Origin: Schistocerca nitens
Taxonomy: Eukaryota; Arthropoda; Insecta; Orthoptera; Acrididae
Direction: 5' to 3'
Assembly: GCF_023898315.1 (NCBI RefSeq)
Contig: NC_064616.1
Location: 538,833,602-538,897,601 of the forward strand
Length of the DNA stretch: 64,000 nt
Each line of letters opens with the position of its first letter. Positions within the stretch are counted from its first letter, which is position 1. Position numbers and translations under genes: made by a program. Under the pieces are notes generated by a model. That model was given only the letters and a program-made list of their open reading frames with translations, did not search any database and was not told the origin of the DNA. Positions 34,550 through 47,105 of the stretch are shown here, piece by piece.

Positions 34550-34930
34550 AACTGAACGCGTTAACACGGCCGTACCGGAATTCGAGGAGGCGACCTGCAC
34601 CGGATCGGATCATGCTCGCAGATTAACAACAAATGCTGGTGTCTAGCAAGCCTAGATGTAGTATTTAGACTGTTTCCAACGTCCTACTGGGCTGGTCTCG
34701 ATAGCCCGCAGCGGATACTACGTACGTAAACATTAGGAAACAGTCTCATGCTTCAACTTGAATGTACTGTAGGCGCAGATAGATGGTGTACACAAACTTG
34801 GTTACGTGAGGAATGATGGAATGAGGAAGGATATCTATCCATCAATCATCATTAACATTGCCAAGACATGTATAACAATGTTGACCCCGTAGGGAAACGG
34901 CAGGAAGCAAGGATGAAGAAGATAAGAAAA
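34550..34930 (+). repeat. LINE/SINE-like 3' tail in U0
   Basis: Begins near 'gaacgcgttaacacggccgtac' and contains 'gaggcgacctgcaccggatcg', 'gcagattaacaacaaatgctgg' and 'tgtataacaatgttgacccc', ending in 'ggatgaagaagataag'. Homologous to 39745-40145 and 46700-47105. I recall a similar sequence as a common locust repeat. Confidence 0.55.
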
Positions 34931-37774
34931 TATACAAACTACGTAAATAAAACTGAAAATCTTTCTGCCGAAACAAACACATGGTACATTCTGATTTTTT
35001 GATCTAACGAGGCATAAATGCCACCAACGAAGTGTTACTTTCTGGTATGAAGCAAAAAACCTGTAATACTACAATTATATACAGCACATCTTAGTTCCTC
35101 TGTTCGAGTATATCCACCTATAACTGTTTAATCTTGTTTCAAATAATCTATGCATGTTGTCACTTTTTATTCCGCAATAATGATGTGGTAACATGTTTAC
35201 CCTGTTCCCATTAATGGGTTTACACAGTTCTACTAATGAATGTCGCAGGATTCAGTCGAAAATTTATCATTGGCCATTCTGTGCAGTTATTGTAGAAGAT
35301 TCAGCACTCTAACCTACAGCATGTGTTTTAAGAAAACTAAGAAATTATCGAAAATATGCGATATTCTTACTGCACAAATTGGTATTGTAATCAAACTTTT
35401 ACCACATGATTGGTTCCGTCACCCAGATGACATATGTACGTTTTTAAAAAGCCATCTTCTGCCCACAGAATAGTTGCTAGGAATAATGTTATCCGTATTG
35501 ACTGCAATATCCACTACATACACGTATCTCTATTTCTTGAAAAACTGATAATGTTAACATTATTGGTCTCATCGTGATTACCGGGAAAACGAGGACAATG
35601 TTCCTCATTCTAAATATTAATAACCCAACATGGAAAACTAGAACAGGTCTCAGAAGAGACTGTGAAGCGCAAAAGAACATAATGGTTTAGCAAACGGTTT
35701 AATGCACCGATAAACACACCAGTTCAGGTTTCGTCCGTCGACGCAGCTCGGCTGTTGGGACTCGTCGTCGGCATCGACCTGTTGCACATGACGTCACTCT
35801 CGGATGAAGCGACAGGTAGTTGACTCGGTGGCGTTGGATAGCTACGAATATAAAGGATTCTGTGCACCATCACATGCCATAACACTATATCGTCTCACCT
35901 ACGACATTGCAGAATAGCAGTGTGTTGTTGTCGACGTTCGCTAAATATTTTTAGTAAACTACAGACCCAATTTACAATGAAATATCCCACAGCGAACTTT
36001 TGAGGCACAAGGCACAAATGAATGCATACAGCTGTAGTGTCAAGCGTATCTCATATTACGTCAATTACATTCGTCATACAAACATCACTGAACGCTGTTA
36101 ATATTATCTAATATACTGGAAACTTATATACATTGACGGAACAGGGAATTGCTTACAATGAACGTCTTGATCGTACGGCTGCAAACCGCTATTCCAGTAT
36201 TTCCGTGCTTATAGGACGACATGACTGCTAAAATACTTCCTTATGTGACCTTCAGATTCAATATTTTCACTACAGGAAAAGCCATTCCTACATATGAAGA
36301 TTTGTGTAGCTACATGACGGTAATTAAGTATTTATAACGTTCCTGGAACTTCTCGGTTGAAGATCGCAACGAAGCTTAGCTGATACATATGCATGTGCAG
36401 CTAGTCACCATCTTTTATACTTTGAGAAATGTCCAATCATTGGCTTGAAAGTCAATGGGGAATCGTTCCGACTTATGTCACACACCGTTAGTTGTAGGTC
36501 AATGAATACAGAATAAGTGATGACGAGGTAAGTACACAACACTAACGTGGATGGAAGAGTAGGCACTGGTACTTCCAAAATAGCTAAACCGCCAGATGAT
36601 GGTAAAATGGTTCTACTGCCTCTTTCGAACTGAGCGATGACGACAGCCGAAGTCTGCACAGAGGTTACCGGCAGTGTCACTACGTCACGTCGGACATTAA
36701 CCTGAGCAAAAGAATTAAAATGTCTTGTTTTTACAACCCCGTCATTTTCCTAGATTGTGACCTAGAAGATTGAAATTTGACCCAAACGTGTCTAGAACCT
36801 TCCTCAGTAATGGAGTAGTGGTGTAGAGGGTTCCACCCTTTCACGTCATTCTTAAGAAGCAAGGTGTCCACACATGGCAAAAGAAGTCCTGAGCTCAAAT
36901 GTTTCACATTCGAAAACAACATTATGCAGTGCGGTATTCAACTTAATGTCGTTCTTTGAAAACTGTGACACTCCCGGACATCGTGGATCAGCAACGCAAC
37001 TAAAAGTTATCTCACTGCTTGGGAGAGTAACGTTAGTGAGCCTAAGACCATCCACTTCGGCAACACCCTCAATGGCACCCACATACCTTTGTTGAGCAAA
37101 ATGTACCTGTGCAGATGTAACCCTCGACTGATTCCTAGGTGAGTGCATCCAGACAACCTTTTCGACAGCCTACAGCTGAGTAGCGCTACATTGCTTCTCT
37201 AGCGTCTGCTTGCAGACATTCAGACTTCTGAGTTGTGTCAAAGGGTTTACCTGCTTGCAAACATCTAGGAATCCGTCAAGGCCACTCAGGTCAAGAGTAT
37301 CAGAATGGCCGGCTGTCGTAAAGTGCCTAGTAATCAGTGACTAGATGTCCAGGTACAACTTTTTTAAAATACTCAACAAAAGTGAGCGTGTGTTCTTACA
37401 AGGACCATTTGCCATTTCATTCATTCAAGTGTTAGTGATCCATCCCATCCCTCTTGTCACAACACATGTGTGTAAATGACAAACGCACAGTTGCTACAAA
37501 ACAGACGCCATCCTTACAGATGAGTAGTATATTGTGCATAACTACAGATCCTACACATCAACATAAGAAATTTTCATTCGCAGAAACCATGTGTGTAGCT
37601 ATTTGCAAAGGCTAGTATTAAAATTATAATTAAGGTAAAGTGAAGCTGATATCATGCTGGAGGGAGATTCGAAGCCTAGTAGTTTATCTGAGTACTGCAA
37701 AACTGGTATACCGTGGCCTAACTCCAGTTACTGTACCGACTCACCATCCTTTTACGAGGGACAAAGGGTTTAAC

Positions 37775-37865
37775 GCCGGCCGCTATGGACGAGCGGTTCT
37801 AGGCGCTTCAGTCCAGAAGCGCGTGACGGCTACGGTCGCAGGTTCGACTCAGAGCCATTTGAAGA
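37775..37865 (+). repeat. internally deleted family-1 SINE
   Basis: Only about 91 bp. The tRNA-like head (A-box region near 37785-37797, B-box GGTTCGACTC near 37841-37850) joins directly to the 3' terminal phrase 'cagagccatttgaag', skipping about 110 bp of body. Flanked by GTTTAAC at 37768-37774 and 37866-37872. Confidence 0.85.
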
Positions 37866-38499
37866 GTTTAACGTGGACCCCATATCACTGTGAAACTCGA
37901 TTTTCGTCTCATTGTTAAACGTTGTCAGACAAATGACAGATATAAACTATAGGAGAGGCCAGGGGTCGAACGAGAGCTTTGGACCTTAGCTCTGGTTGTT
38001 TGTTATTGAGATGATGAACACCAAAAAAAGTCAAATTACGATAATGAAACGTGTCACTGCGGTATTCCTTATCAAAAAATTAACCCTCCAGTGTGACATG
38101 TTTCCTACTGATGAATGACTTTTCGTTGACATTTTTTGTAAAACTCAGCATATTGGCTGTTCCGGAGATGTTCCATGTAGAACCTTCCGTCACAGTATTT
38201 CTGGAAATTCCAGCCACATAATCGGCTACTTATAAGAAGAAGTGATTCATTTCATGTCAAGCTATTATAAGACGGGAAGGGGGGGGGGGGGAGTTTATGA
38301 CATGTGGGCAGATTTCCAGCCCCAAAAAATACGTAGTAGGCGGTTCTGTGCACTATGCAGGAGGATTAGATTGTAGTCGTGGAGCAAAGCCAGCCCCTCG
38401 GACAGCTTTCCCTGTTTCTTCGCCTTGGCAACCAGACATTTACATTACACAGATAGTTACCACATACCACATGAGTAACTGACCAGTTCTCAGTAGTAC

Positions 38500-39163
38500 T
38501 ATGTGGTCGTGTTAAAAAGTAATTCCTCCGAAATCCACATTCGTTTTCAATATCGGTTGAGTTACTACACGTCATACGTATTACTCGGTCGACTTTCCCG
38601 CTTCTCTGACACAAGCTGCAGCATTCTGTTCCCAGAGCGCTCCGAACTGTAGCGTGTCACATGGCAGTGTGTAACGTTACTATGTCGGGGCGTAACAAAC
38701 AGGGCCTCAGAAAACTGAAAGCACGAATTTGAAGAGCTCGTCCACACATGGAGCACCCTCTCTTTCAGCATGACAGTACCAGATTACACACGAGCACTGC
38801 CACATCTGCAAAAATCCGATGCCTTGGGCTAACTGTCATCGATCATTCTCCATACAGTCCCGACCTGGCCGCGTCCCCGTTCCATGTGTTTCAAAAACCT
38901 AAAGAACACCTTCGAGGAGCTTACTTCAACACTGATATAATGGTGCAAGTATAGGTGAACTTGTAGCTGCGTCCACTAAGTCAAACATTCTACAGTGACG
39001 GTATTATGAGACTTGTCTATCGTTTAGAAAAATTTGCCGGTCGCCAGGATGTCTATGTTGAAAAATAAAAATGTTGATTGTTTCTAAAGTTTGTTTTCTG
39101 TGCATAGCTTTAATGGTTTCCACAGAAAAATTCGCAGTTGTTAGTTTTTAGCATGAAGTCGTA
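38500..39163 (+). mobile_element. mariner-like relic M1 within U1
   Basis: Left end 'tgtggtcgtgttaaaaagta', with 'attcctccgaa' following, typical of a mariner terminal repeat; right end 'gttagtttttagcatgaag'. The frame 38748-38954 has 'MEHPLFQHDSTRLHTSTA' and 'VIDHSPYSPDLAASPFHVF', keeping the second and third catalytic blocks. Continuation to a C-terminal 'LVYRLEKFAGRQDVYVEK' is visible out of frame. Confidence 0.82.
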
Positions 39164-39538
39164 CACGATGGTGAAGTAGCAAAACTCCCATTCATCTTGC
39201 ATTACGCGACAATGAGTCATCAAACACTCAGAAGAATTGGTACAGCTGTTGAGAGAAAATATTGTTTATGAAGTTATATAATTCTTGAAAGACCGCTAGA
39301 GAATACACAATGAACTGAGAAGATTACACTAACGACAGAGCTTGCCAACATTCAAGACAATGAAGAAATAACGGTTTTGAAATCCACACTAACGCTAAAT
39401 GACATGAATGAAATAAAGCATACCCACAAGCTGCCTACTATTAATAAGGAAGTGTAGTAAACCAGTACACCACAATCTGGTAACAAATAGCAGGCCTTTT
39501 GAAATAATGCATAAGGAACACATCAGAACATAGAAGTA

Positions 39539-39739
39539 AAAAATAGTTCAAATGGCTCTGAGCACTATGGGACTTAACATCTGAGGTCATTAGTCCCCTA
39601 GAACTTAGAACTATTTAAACCTAACTAACCTAACAACAACACACACATCCATGCACGAGGCAGGATTCGAACCTGCGACCGTAGCGGTCGCGCGGTTCCA
39701 GACTGAAGCACCTAGAACCGCTTGGCCACACCGGCCGGC
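39539..39739 (-). repeat. tRNA-derived SINE, family 1
   Basis: Target duplication AACATAGAAGTA (39527-39538) and AACATGGAAGTA (39740-39751), one mismatch. U0 ('aaaacggaagta') and U2 ('aaaatagaagta') show the empty site. Confidence 0.93.
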
Positions 39740-39744
39740 AACAT

Positions 39745-40145
39745 GGAAGTACACGGCCGTACAGCTGAGTGCGCTAACGCCCCAGTACCAAGACTGGATG
39801 ACGCGACCTGCACCATGTCGATTCCGGTTTGCGGATTAACGACGAAGGCTGGTGGCCTGACCAGGCTGAATGCGGGTTTTAGGCAGTTTCCCACAACTAG
39901 CTGGGTAAATACTGGGCTGACACCGATGTCTCGCCTCAGATACTACACACGAAATCATTTAGGAGACATTCTGAAAGCTATAATATGAATTTACACTAGG
40001 TGTAGACAGCTGGAATACACAAATTCCGTCTGGTGTGGAGTGATGATGTTAGGAAGGACATCTGGCCGCCAATCATCACTAACGCTTCCAAGACCTGAAT
40101 AACAAAGCCGACGCCGTAGAGAATTGGTAATGGACAAGGAAGAAG
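39745..40145 (+). repeat. LINE/SINE-like 3' tail in U1
   Basis: 'ccgtacagctgagtgcgcta', 'gaaggctggtggcctgacc', 'gcggattaacgacgaagg' and the AAGAAG-rich end 'gacaaggaagaagataga'. Homologous to the U0 and U2 tails. Confidence 0.6.
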
Positions 40146-40605
40146 ATAGAAAACAGGTGAGCACAGCTAGAAACCTATCATTCGAAACAAATACATGGTA
40201 CAGTCTGATTCTTGTGAGCTAATTAAGCATAAATGCCATCAATTAGGTGATAATTCAGTGTATGGAGCAAAAAACTTGTAGTATCTACATTTATGTACAA
40301 CTCTTCTTAGTTTCTCTGTTTAAATATACCCGTCAACAACAATTAGATATTTTATCTTGATTAACAATCTACGCACGTTATCACTTCTTATGCCTCGACA
40401 GTGATAAAGTAAAATGTTGATACATGTACCAACTAGGTGTTTAAGGAATTCTACTAATGAATGTCAAGGAAATTAATCAAGGTAGTTCTCTCTGTCGCTT
40501 TCGACAGCTACGAATGTAGAGGGTTCCATGCACCACCTCATGTCAGTAGAAATTAGTGCGACAGTGAAAGGACCTAAGAGCGAAGCATACAACTGCCACC
40601 GTCAT

Positions 40606-40808
40606 GCCGGCCGAAGTGGCCGTGCGGTTAAAGGCGCTGCAGGCTGGAACCGCAAGACCGCTACGGTCGCAGGTTCGAATCCTGCCTCGGGCATGGATGT
40701 TGGTGATGTCCTTAGGTTAGTTAGGTTTAACTAGTTCTAAGTTCTAGGGGACTAATGACCTCAGTAGTTGAGTCCCATAGTGCTCAGAGCCATTTTAACC
40801 ATTTTGAA
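40606..40808 (+). repeat. tRNA-derived SINE, family 1 (variant head)
   Basis: Plus copy with A-box TGGCCGTGCGG (40617-40627) and B-box GGTTCGAATCC (40672-40682). The head differs from most copies ('gaagtggccgtgcggttaaa'), so it represents a subfamily shared with 42934-43133. Target duplication CCACCGTCAT at 40596-40605 and 40809-40818. Confidence 0.95.
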
Positions 40809-40819
40809 CCACCGTCATA

Positions 40820-42545
40820 CATTAGCAGAAGATCTGGCAGCAAACCCGAAAAAAATCTGTTTCTAAATAAAATAGCTAAGTGGGTCTAAGTCTTCCATGT
40901 AGTCACTTGTCGTCCAGACTTTTGTTGCACTTGAAGATCGCAAAACGAAAGCAGAAGTTTTAAATTTCACATTTAAGAAATCTTTGACGCATGAAAATCG
41001 TACAAACATAGCATTCTTTGACCATATGGACGACATTGTGATAAGGTTTCCTGACGTAGGGAAACAACTGAAGGAGTTGAAAACAAGTAAGCCGCCACGT
41101 TCAGGTTAAACCCCTAGTCGGTTTTCCAAAGATAACTCTACAGCATTGATCCCTTATCTAGCTTGCATTTATTGCGAATCTCTCCCCAGCGCAAAGTCCC
41201 ACTCCACGGGATAAAAGCACAAGTGACTCCTGTATATAGCAAGGGCAAAAGAACGAACCCACAAAAGTATAGAGCAATATCCGTAACATCGGTCTGCTAC
41301 AGAATCCTTGAACACATTTTCATTGCGAATACAATAACTTTTTTTTAAGTCCGAGAATTTTATTTCCATAAATCGGCAATGTTTTAGAAAGCATCGCTCA
41401 TGAGAAACTCAGCTTGCCCTTTTGTCACATGATATACCAGGAACTATGAATGAAGGACAACAGGTAGTTTCCATATTTCTAGATTTCCGGAAAACCTTTG
41501 ACACAGTGGCTCACTGTAGGCTGTTAAAGAGGGTACGAGCATATGGAACAGGTTCATTGATATGTGAGTGGCTCGAAGACTTCCAAAAACATAGAACACA
41601 GTATGTTGTGCTCCACGGCGAATGCTCATCAGAGACAAGGGTATCTTCAGAAGTGGTCCAGGGAATTGTGTTAAGACCACTGTTGTACCTATATACAAAA
41701 GTGATTTAGCGAACCGGATGGGCAGTAATTGCGGTGGTTTGTTGATGAAGCTGTGGTGCATTGTAAGGTGTTGAAGATGAGTGACTGTAAAAGGATACAA
41801 AATTACTTACACAAAATTTGCAGTTGGTGTGATGAGTGGCAGCGAGCCCTAGTTGTAGAAAAGTGTCAGTCAATGTGGATGAGTAGAAAAAACAAACCTG
41901 TAATGTTCGTCTACAGCATTAGTAGCGTCCTGTTTGACACAATAACTTCGTTTAAATATCTGGGCCAAAAGTTGCAAAGGGTTATGAAGTGGCAAGAGCA
42001 CGTTAGGATTGTGGTAGGGAATACGAAAGACCGACTTCGGTTTACTGGGAGAATTCTTGAAAAGGTGATCGGGTATAGGACGCTACTGCGACTCATTCTT
42101 AAGTACTACTCCAGTGTTTGGGAACTGTTCGAGATCAGATTAAAGGAAGACATCGAAGCAATTCTGAGACAGACTGCGTGATTAGTTAATGGTACGTTCA
42201 AAAAGCACACAAGGGTCCCGGAGATGCTTCAAAAACTGAAATGGGAATCCCTGGAGGGAAGGAGCCATTCTTTTCGAGGAACACTATCGAGAAAATTTAG
42301 AGAACCTGAATCTGAAGCGGACTGCAGAACGATTCTACTGCTTCCAGCATACATTCCCCTTAAGGACCACTACGAAGTTAAGTTACGAGAAATTATTACT
42401 CGTGCGGAGGTACATAGACAGTCGTTTCTTCCATGCTCTATTTACAAGTGTAACTGGAAATGATATGGCTAGTTGTGGTATGGGACACCCTCCGCCACGC
42501 GCCTTACGGTGAATTGTGAAATATCTATGTAGCTGTAAATGTATA
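40820..42545 (+). mobile_element. 5'-truncated non-LTR retrotransposon (LINE) in U2
   Basis: About 1.7 kb of ORF2 plus 3' end. RT blocks in order: a 'DRKTKAEVLNFTFKK' region, 'QVTPVYSKGKRTNPQKYRAIS' (41215-41285), motif A 'VSIFLDFRKTFDTVAHCRLL' (41468-41530), motif B 'SSEVVQGIVLRPLLYLYTKV' and motif C 'RWFVDEAVV' (from FADD), then 'CDEWQRALVVEKCQSMWM' and 'TSFKYLGQKLQ'. The 3' end near 42480-42545 ('ccctccgccacgcgcc', 'atgtagctgtaaatgta') is typical of an insect LINE tail. It is absent from the other array units. Confidence 0.85.
41163..42463 (+). pseudogene. LINE reverse transcriptase (broken ORF2)
   Basis: Frames 41163-41348, 41422-41709, 41729-42181 and 42224-42463 are successive pieces of one ORF2 separated by stops and shifts. 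Motif A keeps LDFRKTFDTV. Motif C reads FVDEA instead of FADD, so one catalytic Asp is changed to Glu. The endonuclease half is missing. The C-terminal block 'MLQKLKWESLEGRSHSFRG' and 'RQSFLPCSIYKCNW' ends the protein. Confidence 0.83.
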
Positions 42546-42933
42546 TATTACTATATTATCTCAACTGCGACATTATGGTAGTCATTGTGTAGACGTTGAT
42601 GTTAGCTAAGCATTCGTGGTAAACAACAGACGCAATTTACAGTCAAATATACAACAGAGAACTTTAAAGGTACACAGCAAAAAAGAATGCGTAAAGCTGA
42701 AGTTTTAAGCACATCTCACGTTACCTCAAATGCTTTCATTATACCAGTATCACTAAACATAATTATTGTTACCTAAAATATTGAACACGTGTATACACTG
42801 ACGAAAAGGGGAAGATTTTATATCACGAACATCTTGACCGTACACATCCAAACCGATATTCCAGTATTTCCGTGCCTGTATGATACGTTTACTAAAGTAC
42901 TTCCTCCGGTGAGCATATATCCGCTATATGTTC

Positions 42934-43133
42934 AAAATGGTTCAAATGGCTCTGAGCACTATGGGACTCAACTGCTGAGGTTATTAGTCCCCTAGAACTT
43001 AGAACTAGTTAAACCTAACTAACCTAAGGACATCACAAACATCCATGCCCGAGGCAGGATTCGAACCTGCGACCGTAGCGGTCTTGCGGTTCCAGACTGC
43101 AGCGCCTTTAACCGCACGGCCACTTCGGCCGGC
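42934..43133 (-). repeat. tRNA-derived SINE, family 1 (variant head)
   Basis: Target duplication GCTATATGTTC at 42923-42933 and 43134-43144, in segment B of U2 only. Same head subfamily as 40606-40808 but opposite strand. Confidence 0.93.
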
Positions 43134-45469
43134 GCTATATGTTCCTGGAACTTCTCAGTTGAAGATTGCAGCAGAGTATACCAGGGAAACATTAATGTGC
43201 AGCTACTCATCACCTTCCATACTTCGAGAAAAGTACAATCAGCGAAATGAGAGTCATGGTTGCATCATACTGACTCATGGCGCAGACCGTTAGCTGTCAC
43301 ACCACAAGTGGTGACGAGATAAGTGCACAACATTAAAGTGGGAAGAAAAGTAGGCGCTGGTGCTTGCAGAAGGACTACTACAGCTGAAGATGGTAGGAGG
43401 ATTCTTCTGTATCTGACGAATAGACCGCTGGCAACTGCCAAATTCTCGGCAGAGGTTACAAGCAATGTCACTACTTGATATACACTGCACAAATGATTAA
43501 AGGGTCATGACCACTCACTTTCCCAAATTGTGACCTATAGGATTGAAATTTAGCTCAAAATGTCGACGACCTTCCTCACTAATGGTGCCCTATGACGCCA
43601 TTCTCAAGCTCAGCGACGCTTGAGGCAACAAGGTGTCAATACACACGGAAAAACGTCCAGAACTCAGAAGTTCATGTGACGTGTAAGGTGGGTTAATTTT
43701 TTCATATTGGCAGAAAATTTCACCATAATACTGCCGAATGCCACCGTGGACGTGCCACTCGATGGGAAAATCGCCCCTTTCCCGACCACCCATTAAACAC
43801 ATATAAGAATATCCTCTGCAATGGAGGTTAGAATCGTGACGCCCAGCGTTGACATCGGACGGCTTTGTTATGACTGATTGATGAAAACATTCGATGCAAT
43901 CCGCCGCGCAGAATCGACACGAAAAGGACTGAAGAGGTGGCATAAAGGACGTCAATATAACTACTTTTTCCTTCTGTGCGTTCACTGAGAGATTTTCACA
44001 TTCTAAACCGACGGCTTGCAGTGCGAAATGCATTAGAACGACTTTCTTGAAAACCTCTGACATCGGTAACACACTCGGACATCGTGGAGCAGCAACGTCA
44101 CTGAATGTGATGTCACCCATTTGGAGTGCCATTCGAGTCCGTCTTAGACCGTCCAGTTCGCCAACTCCCTCAGTGCCATCCGCACACCATTGCTGAGCAT
44201 AATGTAATTGCAGAGAGACAACTCTTGACCGATTCCTAATTGCCTGCAGGCAGACAAACTCTTCGCCATTCTGCAGCTGAGCAGCGCTACAATGCTCCAA
44301 TGGCGACTCTTCGCTGGCCTTCGGAATCTTGGGATGTAGAGGATTTGTCCCTTCGCAAGCAGCTACAAATCGATCAAGACTACCACACTCGGCTGTCACA
44401 AAGCGCCAAGTAACAAGTGAATGGATCTTCCTGTACAGGTACGTTTTTAAAATACTCAGCAAAGATACACTGGTGGACTTACAAGAACCATTTGAAATTT
44501 CAGATATGCATGTGTCAATGTCGCAAACCGTATTGTCACACCACAGTTATGTAAATAACATCCGTATAATAGCTACACAATAGATGCCATTTTTACAGCT
44601 AAATGGTATATTGTCCATCCCTATAGATCGCACACTCCATTGAGGAGAACTTTTCATTCGCATAACCCATGTGTGTAGGTATCTGCGAAGGGTAGTCATA
44701 AAATTATTATTCAGTTAAGGTGAAGCTGACATCATCCTGATGGTACATCATAATACTATGATCTTACAGAAGGAGGTATACCGTTGCTACTTCCAGTTAC
44801 TGACGACACTTAACAAGCTGTTTACAGCATACACATAGTTTAATGTGGGCTCCAGATCACTGCGATACTCCGCTTTCTTCTTATTATTAAACATTGTCAG
44901 ACGTGATGAAAGACAGAAACCAATTCTAGGACAGACTACTAAACATTCGGACCTGCGGCTTTGCTGTTTGACATTGAGACCCTGAACCATCAAACTATGA
45001 CTTCAAGAAAGTCAAACTACGGCCATGGAACTCGGTACTGCATCAGTTCCACTCAACATATTCACCATTTAATGCGACACATTTCCGGGTGATGAATGAC
45101 TTGACGTTGACTTTTCTTGTAAAAGTTTTCACACCGGCTCCATGTAGAAACTTGCATCACAGTCAATCTGAAAATTTTAATCACGTATTGGTGAACTTAT
45201 ATGAAGAATGAGGAAAAAGTCGTTCATTTGATGCAGGCTGATAGAAAAGGGTAGGTGGGGGAGGGGGGAGGAACACAGTATCGTTCACAGACAAATTTTC
45301 ATGAGCAAAACAGGGTATGTGTATCTGTGTACTGTGCAGAGAGCATTAAAGTGTAGTCGTGGAGAAAAGCCATCCCTTTGCACAGCTTGCCCGTTGCTTT
45401 GCCTTGGCTTTCATATTATACCTATAGCCCCCATATACCACATGAGTAACTGACCACTTCCCATTCATA

Positions 45470-45932
45470 CTTCGTGGCCGTGTTGAAAAACAAAGTTTCC
45501 GAATTCTATATTCGTTCTCAATATCAGTTAAGGTACTACATATCATGGAAATTACAGCTTGCAACACTCTCACTAGACAGGTATAGAATGTAGCTTGTAA
45601 TATGCCGGTATGTGAAGTTATTACGTCGGTGCGTGAGAAGCAGACACTGAGAAAGCTGAAAGCACAAATACGAAGAGTTCGTTCACACATGGAGCTACCT
45701 CTCTTTCACCACGACAATGCCAGACCACACATGAGCGTTGCAAAATATGCAGAAAAACCGGCGCATTGTCGTCGATAATTCGCCATACAGTTCCGACTTG
45801 ATCCCATCCTCTAAATAAATCGAAGTGAACAACCAAATCGTAGAATGTTTTAAAATTTGTTTTATATAAAAAGCCCACAGAGTTTTCAGAAAATATGTTC
45901 GGAGTAATTACTTTTCCGCACGACCTCCCATA
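45470..45932 (+). mobile_element. mariner-like relic M2 within U2
   Basis: Left end 'ttcgtggccgtgttgaaaaa', right end 'attacttttccgcacgacc', which are inverted versions of each other. Transposase trace 'HMELPLFHHDNARPHMSVAK' read near 45685-45745, followed by stops. It shares the N-terminal deletion of M0 and M1. Confidence 0.75.
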
Positions 45933-46171
45933 CAACGGTAAAGTAGCAAACTTCATATTGAGCTAGTGTCACGCGAAAATATGTCATATATTCAGAAGAA
46001 CTTCTAAAACTTACTGCTGAGAGGAAATATTTTGTATGATGCTATACATTTCAGCTAGAGAATATACAACCAGCTGACAAGCTTACACTAACAACAATCA
46101 TGGCAAAATTGAAGACATTAAAGACATAGCGATTTTGAATTTTGCGAATGAGGAGGCTTACCTAGCAGTTC

Positions 46172-46374
46172 AAATGGTTCAAATGGCTCTGAGCACTATG
46201 CGACTTAACTTCTGAGATCATCAGTCGCCTAGAACTTAGAACTAATTAAACCTAACTAACCTAAGGACATCACACACATCCATGCCCGAGGCAGGATTCG
46301 AACCTGCGACCGTAGCGGTCGCTCGGTTCCAGGCTGTAGCGCCTAGAACCGCACGGCCACTCCCGCCGACTTAA
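46172..46374 (-). repeat. tRNA-derived SINE, family 1
   Basis: Target duplication CTAGCAGTTC at 46162-46171 and 46375-46384. U0 has the unfilled site ('cctacaagttccccaata'). Confidence 0.93.
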
Positions 46375-46699
46375 CTAGCAGTTCCCCAATATGAATAACA
46401 AAAAATTAAAGCAATCTTATTAACCTAGTAGTCATCTCTAAAGTATTACATCCAAGTCAACTATGAACATACAGTGTAACAAAACTATAACACGTATATC
46501 TTGAAACAATCAGCAGAACGTTTGACGTATTATACAAAGAACACATCCGAAAATAGAAGTACATTATAGCGAATTTGACACTAGTAGATCATGTACAGGA
46601 AATACATCAATCGCCAACATTAAACATTTGTAAATAATCAGAACTGGTACTAGAAGATACCTTATTCTTTTGAAAAATTAGCACAGGGTAACAACTTAC

Positions 46700-47105
46700 T
46701 ACAACCGGCCGTACAGCTGAGAGCGTTAAAGTGCCGGCACTATGGTTCGCCGAGGCGACCTGCTCCGTATCGCATCCGGCTAGCAGACTAACGAAAAGGC
46801 CTGGTGAGCTGGCCAGCGTGGATGTGATTTTTAGATGGTTTCCCACGTCCATTGGGTGAACACTTGGCTGGTACCAATGTCCCGTCACAGATACAACCTA
46901 CGCAAAAATTCAGAAGACGTTCTCAGGTTTGAACAGTAATTTACTCGAGATGCAAGCCGATGGGGCACATGAATTCCGTCTCGGGGGAATGGTGCCGTCA
47001 GGAGGGACATCCGACCACCAGTAAGCACTAACATTGCCAAGCCCTGTATAACAACGGCGGCCTCTTAGAGAATCGGCACGGCGCAAGGAACAAGACGATG
47101 AAGAA
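46700..47105 (+). repeat. LINE/SINE-like 3' tail in U2
   Basis: 'ccgtacagctgagagcgtta', 'gccgaggcgacctgctcc', 'tgtataacaacggcggcc', ending 'acaagacgatgaagaaga'. Homologous to the U0 and U1 tails. Confidence 0.6.

Larger units (their letters stand above)
32270..35640 (+). repeat. tandem array unit U0 (partial)
   Basis: Segments D (32270-33200), mariner M0 (33226-33903) and E (33925-35640) of a long repeat unit. D is aligned to the other units by 'cattcgcggaaatcat' (32370), the 'ttgttaaa' block near 32615 and 'cttcgccttggcagccagacat' (33143). E contains a LINE/SINE-like tail (34550-34930) ending in an AG-rich run. No coding sequence of its own. Confidence 0.75.
35641..40480 (+). repeat. tandem array unit U1
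   Basis: Complete unit: A (35641-36390), B (36390-36840), C short form (36840-37450), D (37450-38480), mariner M1 (38500-39163), E (39170-40480). Landmarks: 'tcgtccgtcgacgcag' near 35731, 'agctacga' at 35840, 'tttcattcgcagaaacc' near 37574, 'cttcgccttggcaaccagacat' near 38420. Younger insertions: deleted SINE at 37775 and SINE at 39539. Confidence 0.78.

Noticed and set aside
43590..44462. 290-codon minus-strand ORF in array unit U2
   Set aside because: Longest frame in the array, but the homologous frames in U1, U3 and U4 are broken, and the amino-acid similarity looks no better than expected from the nucleotide similarity. I see no selection for protein.
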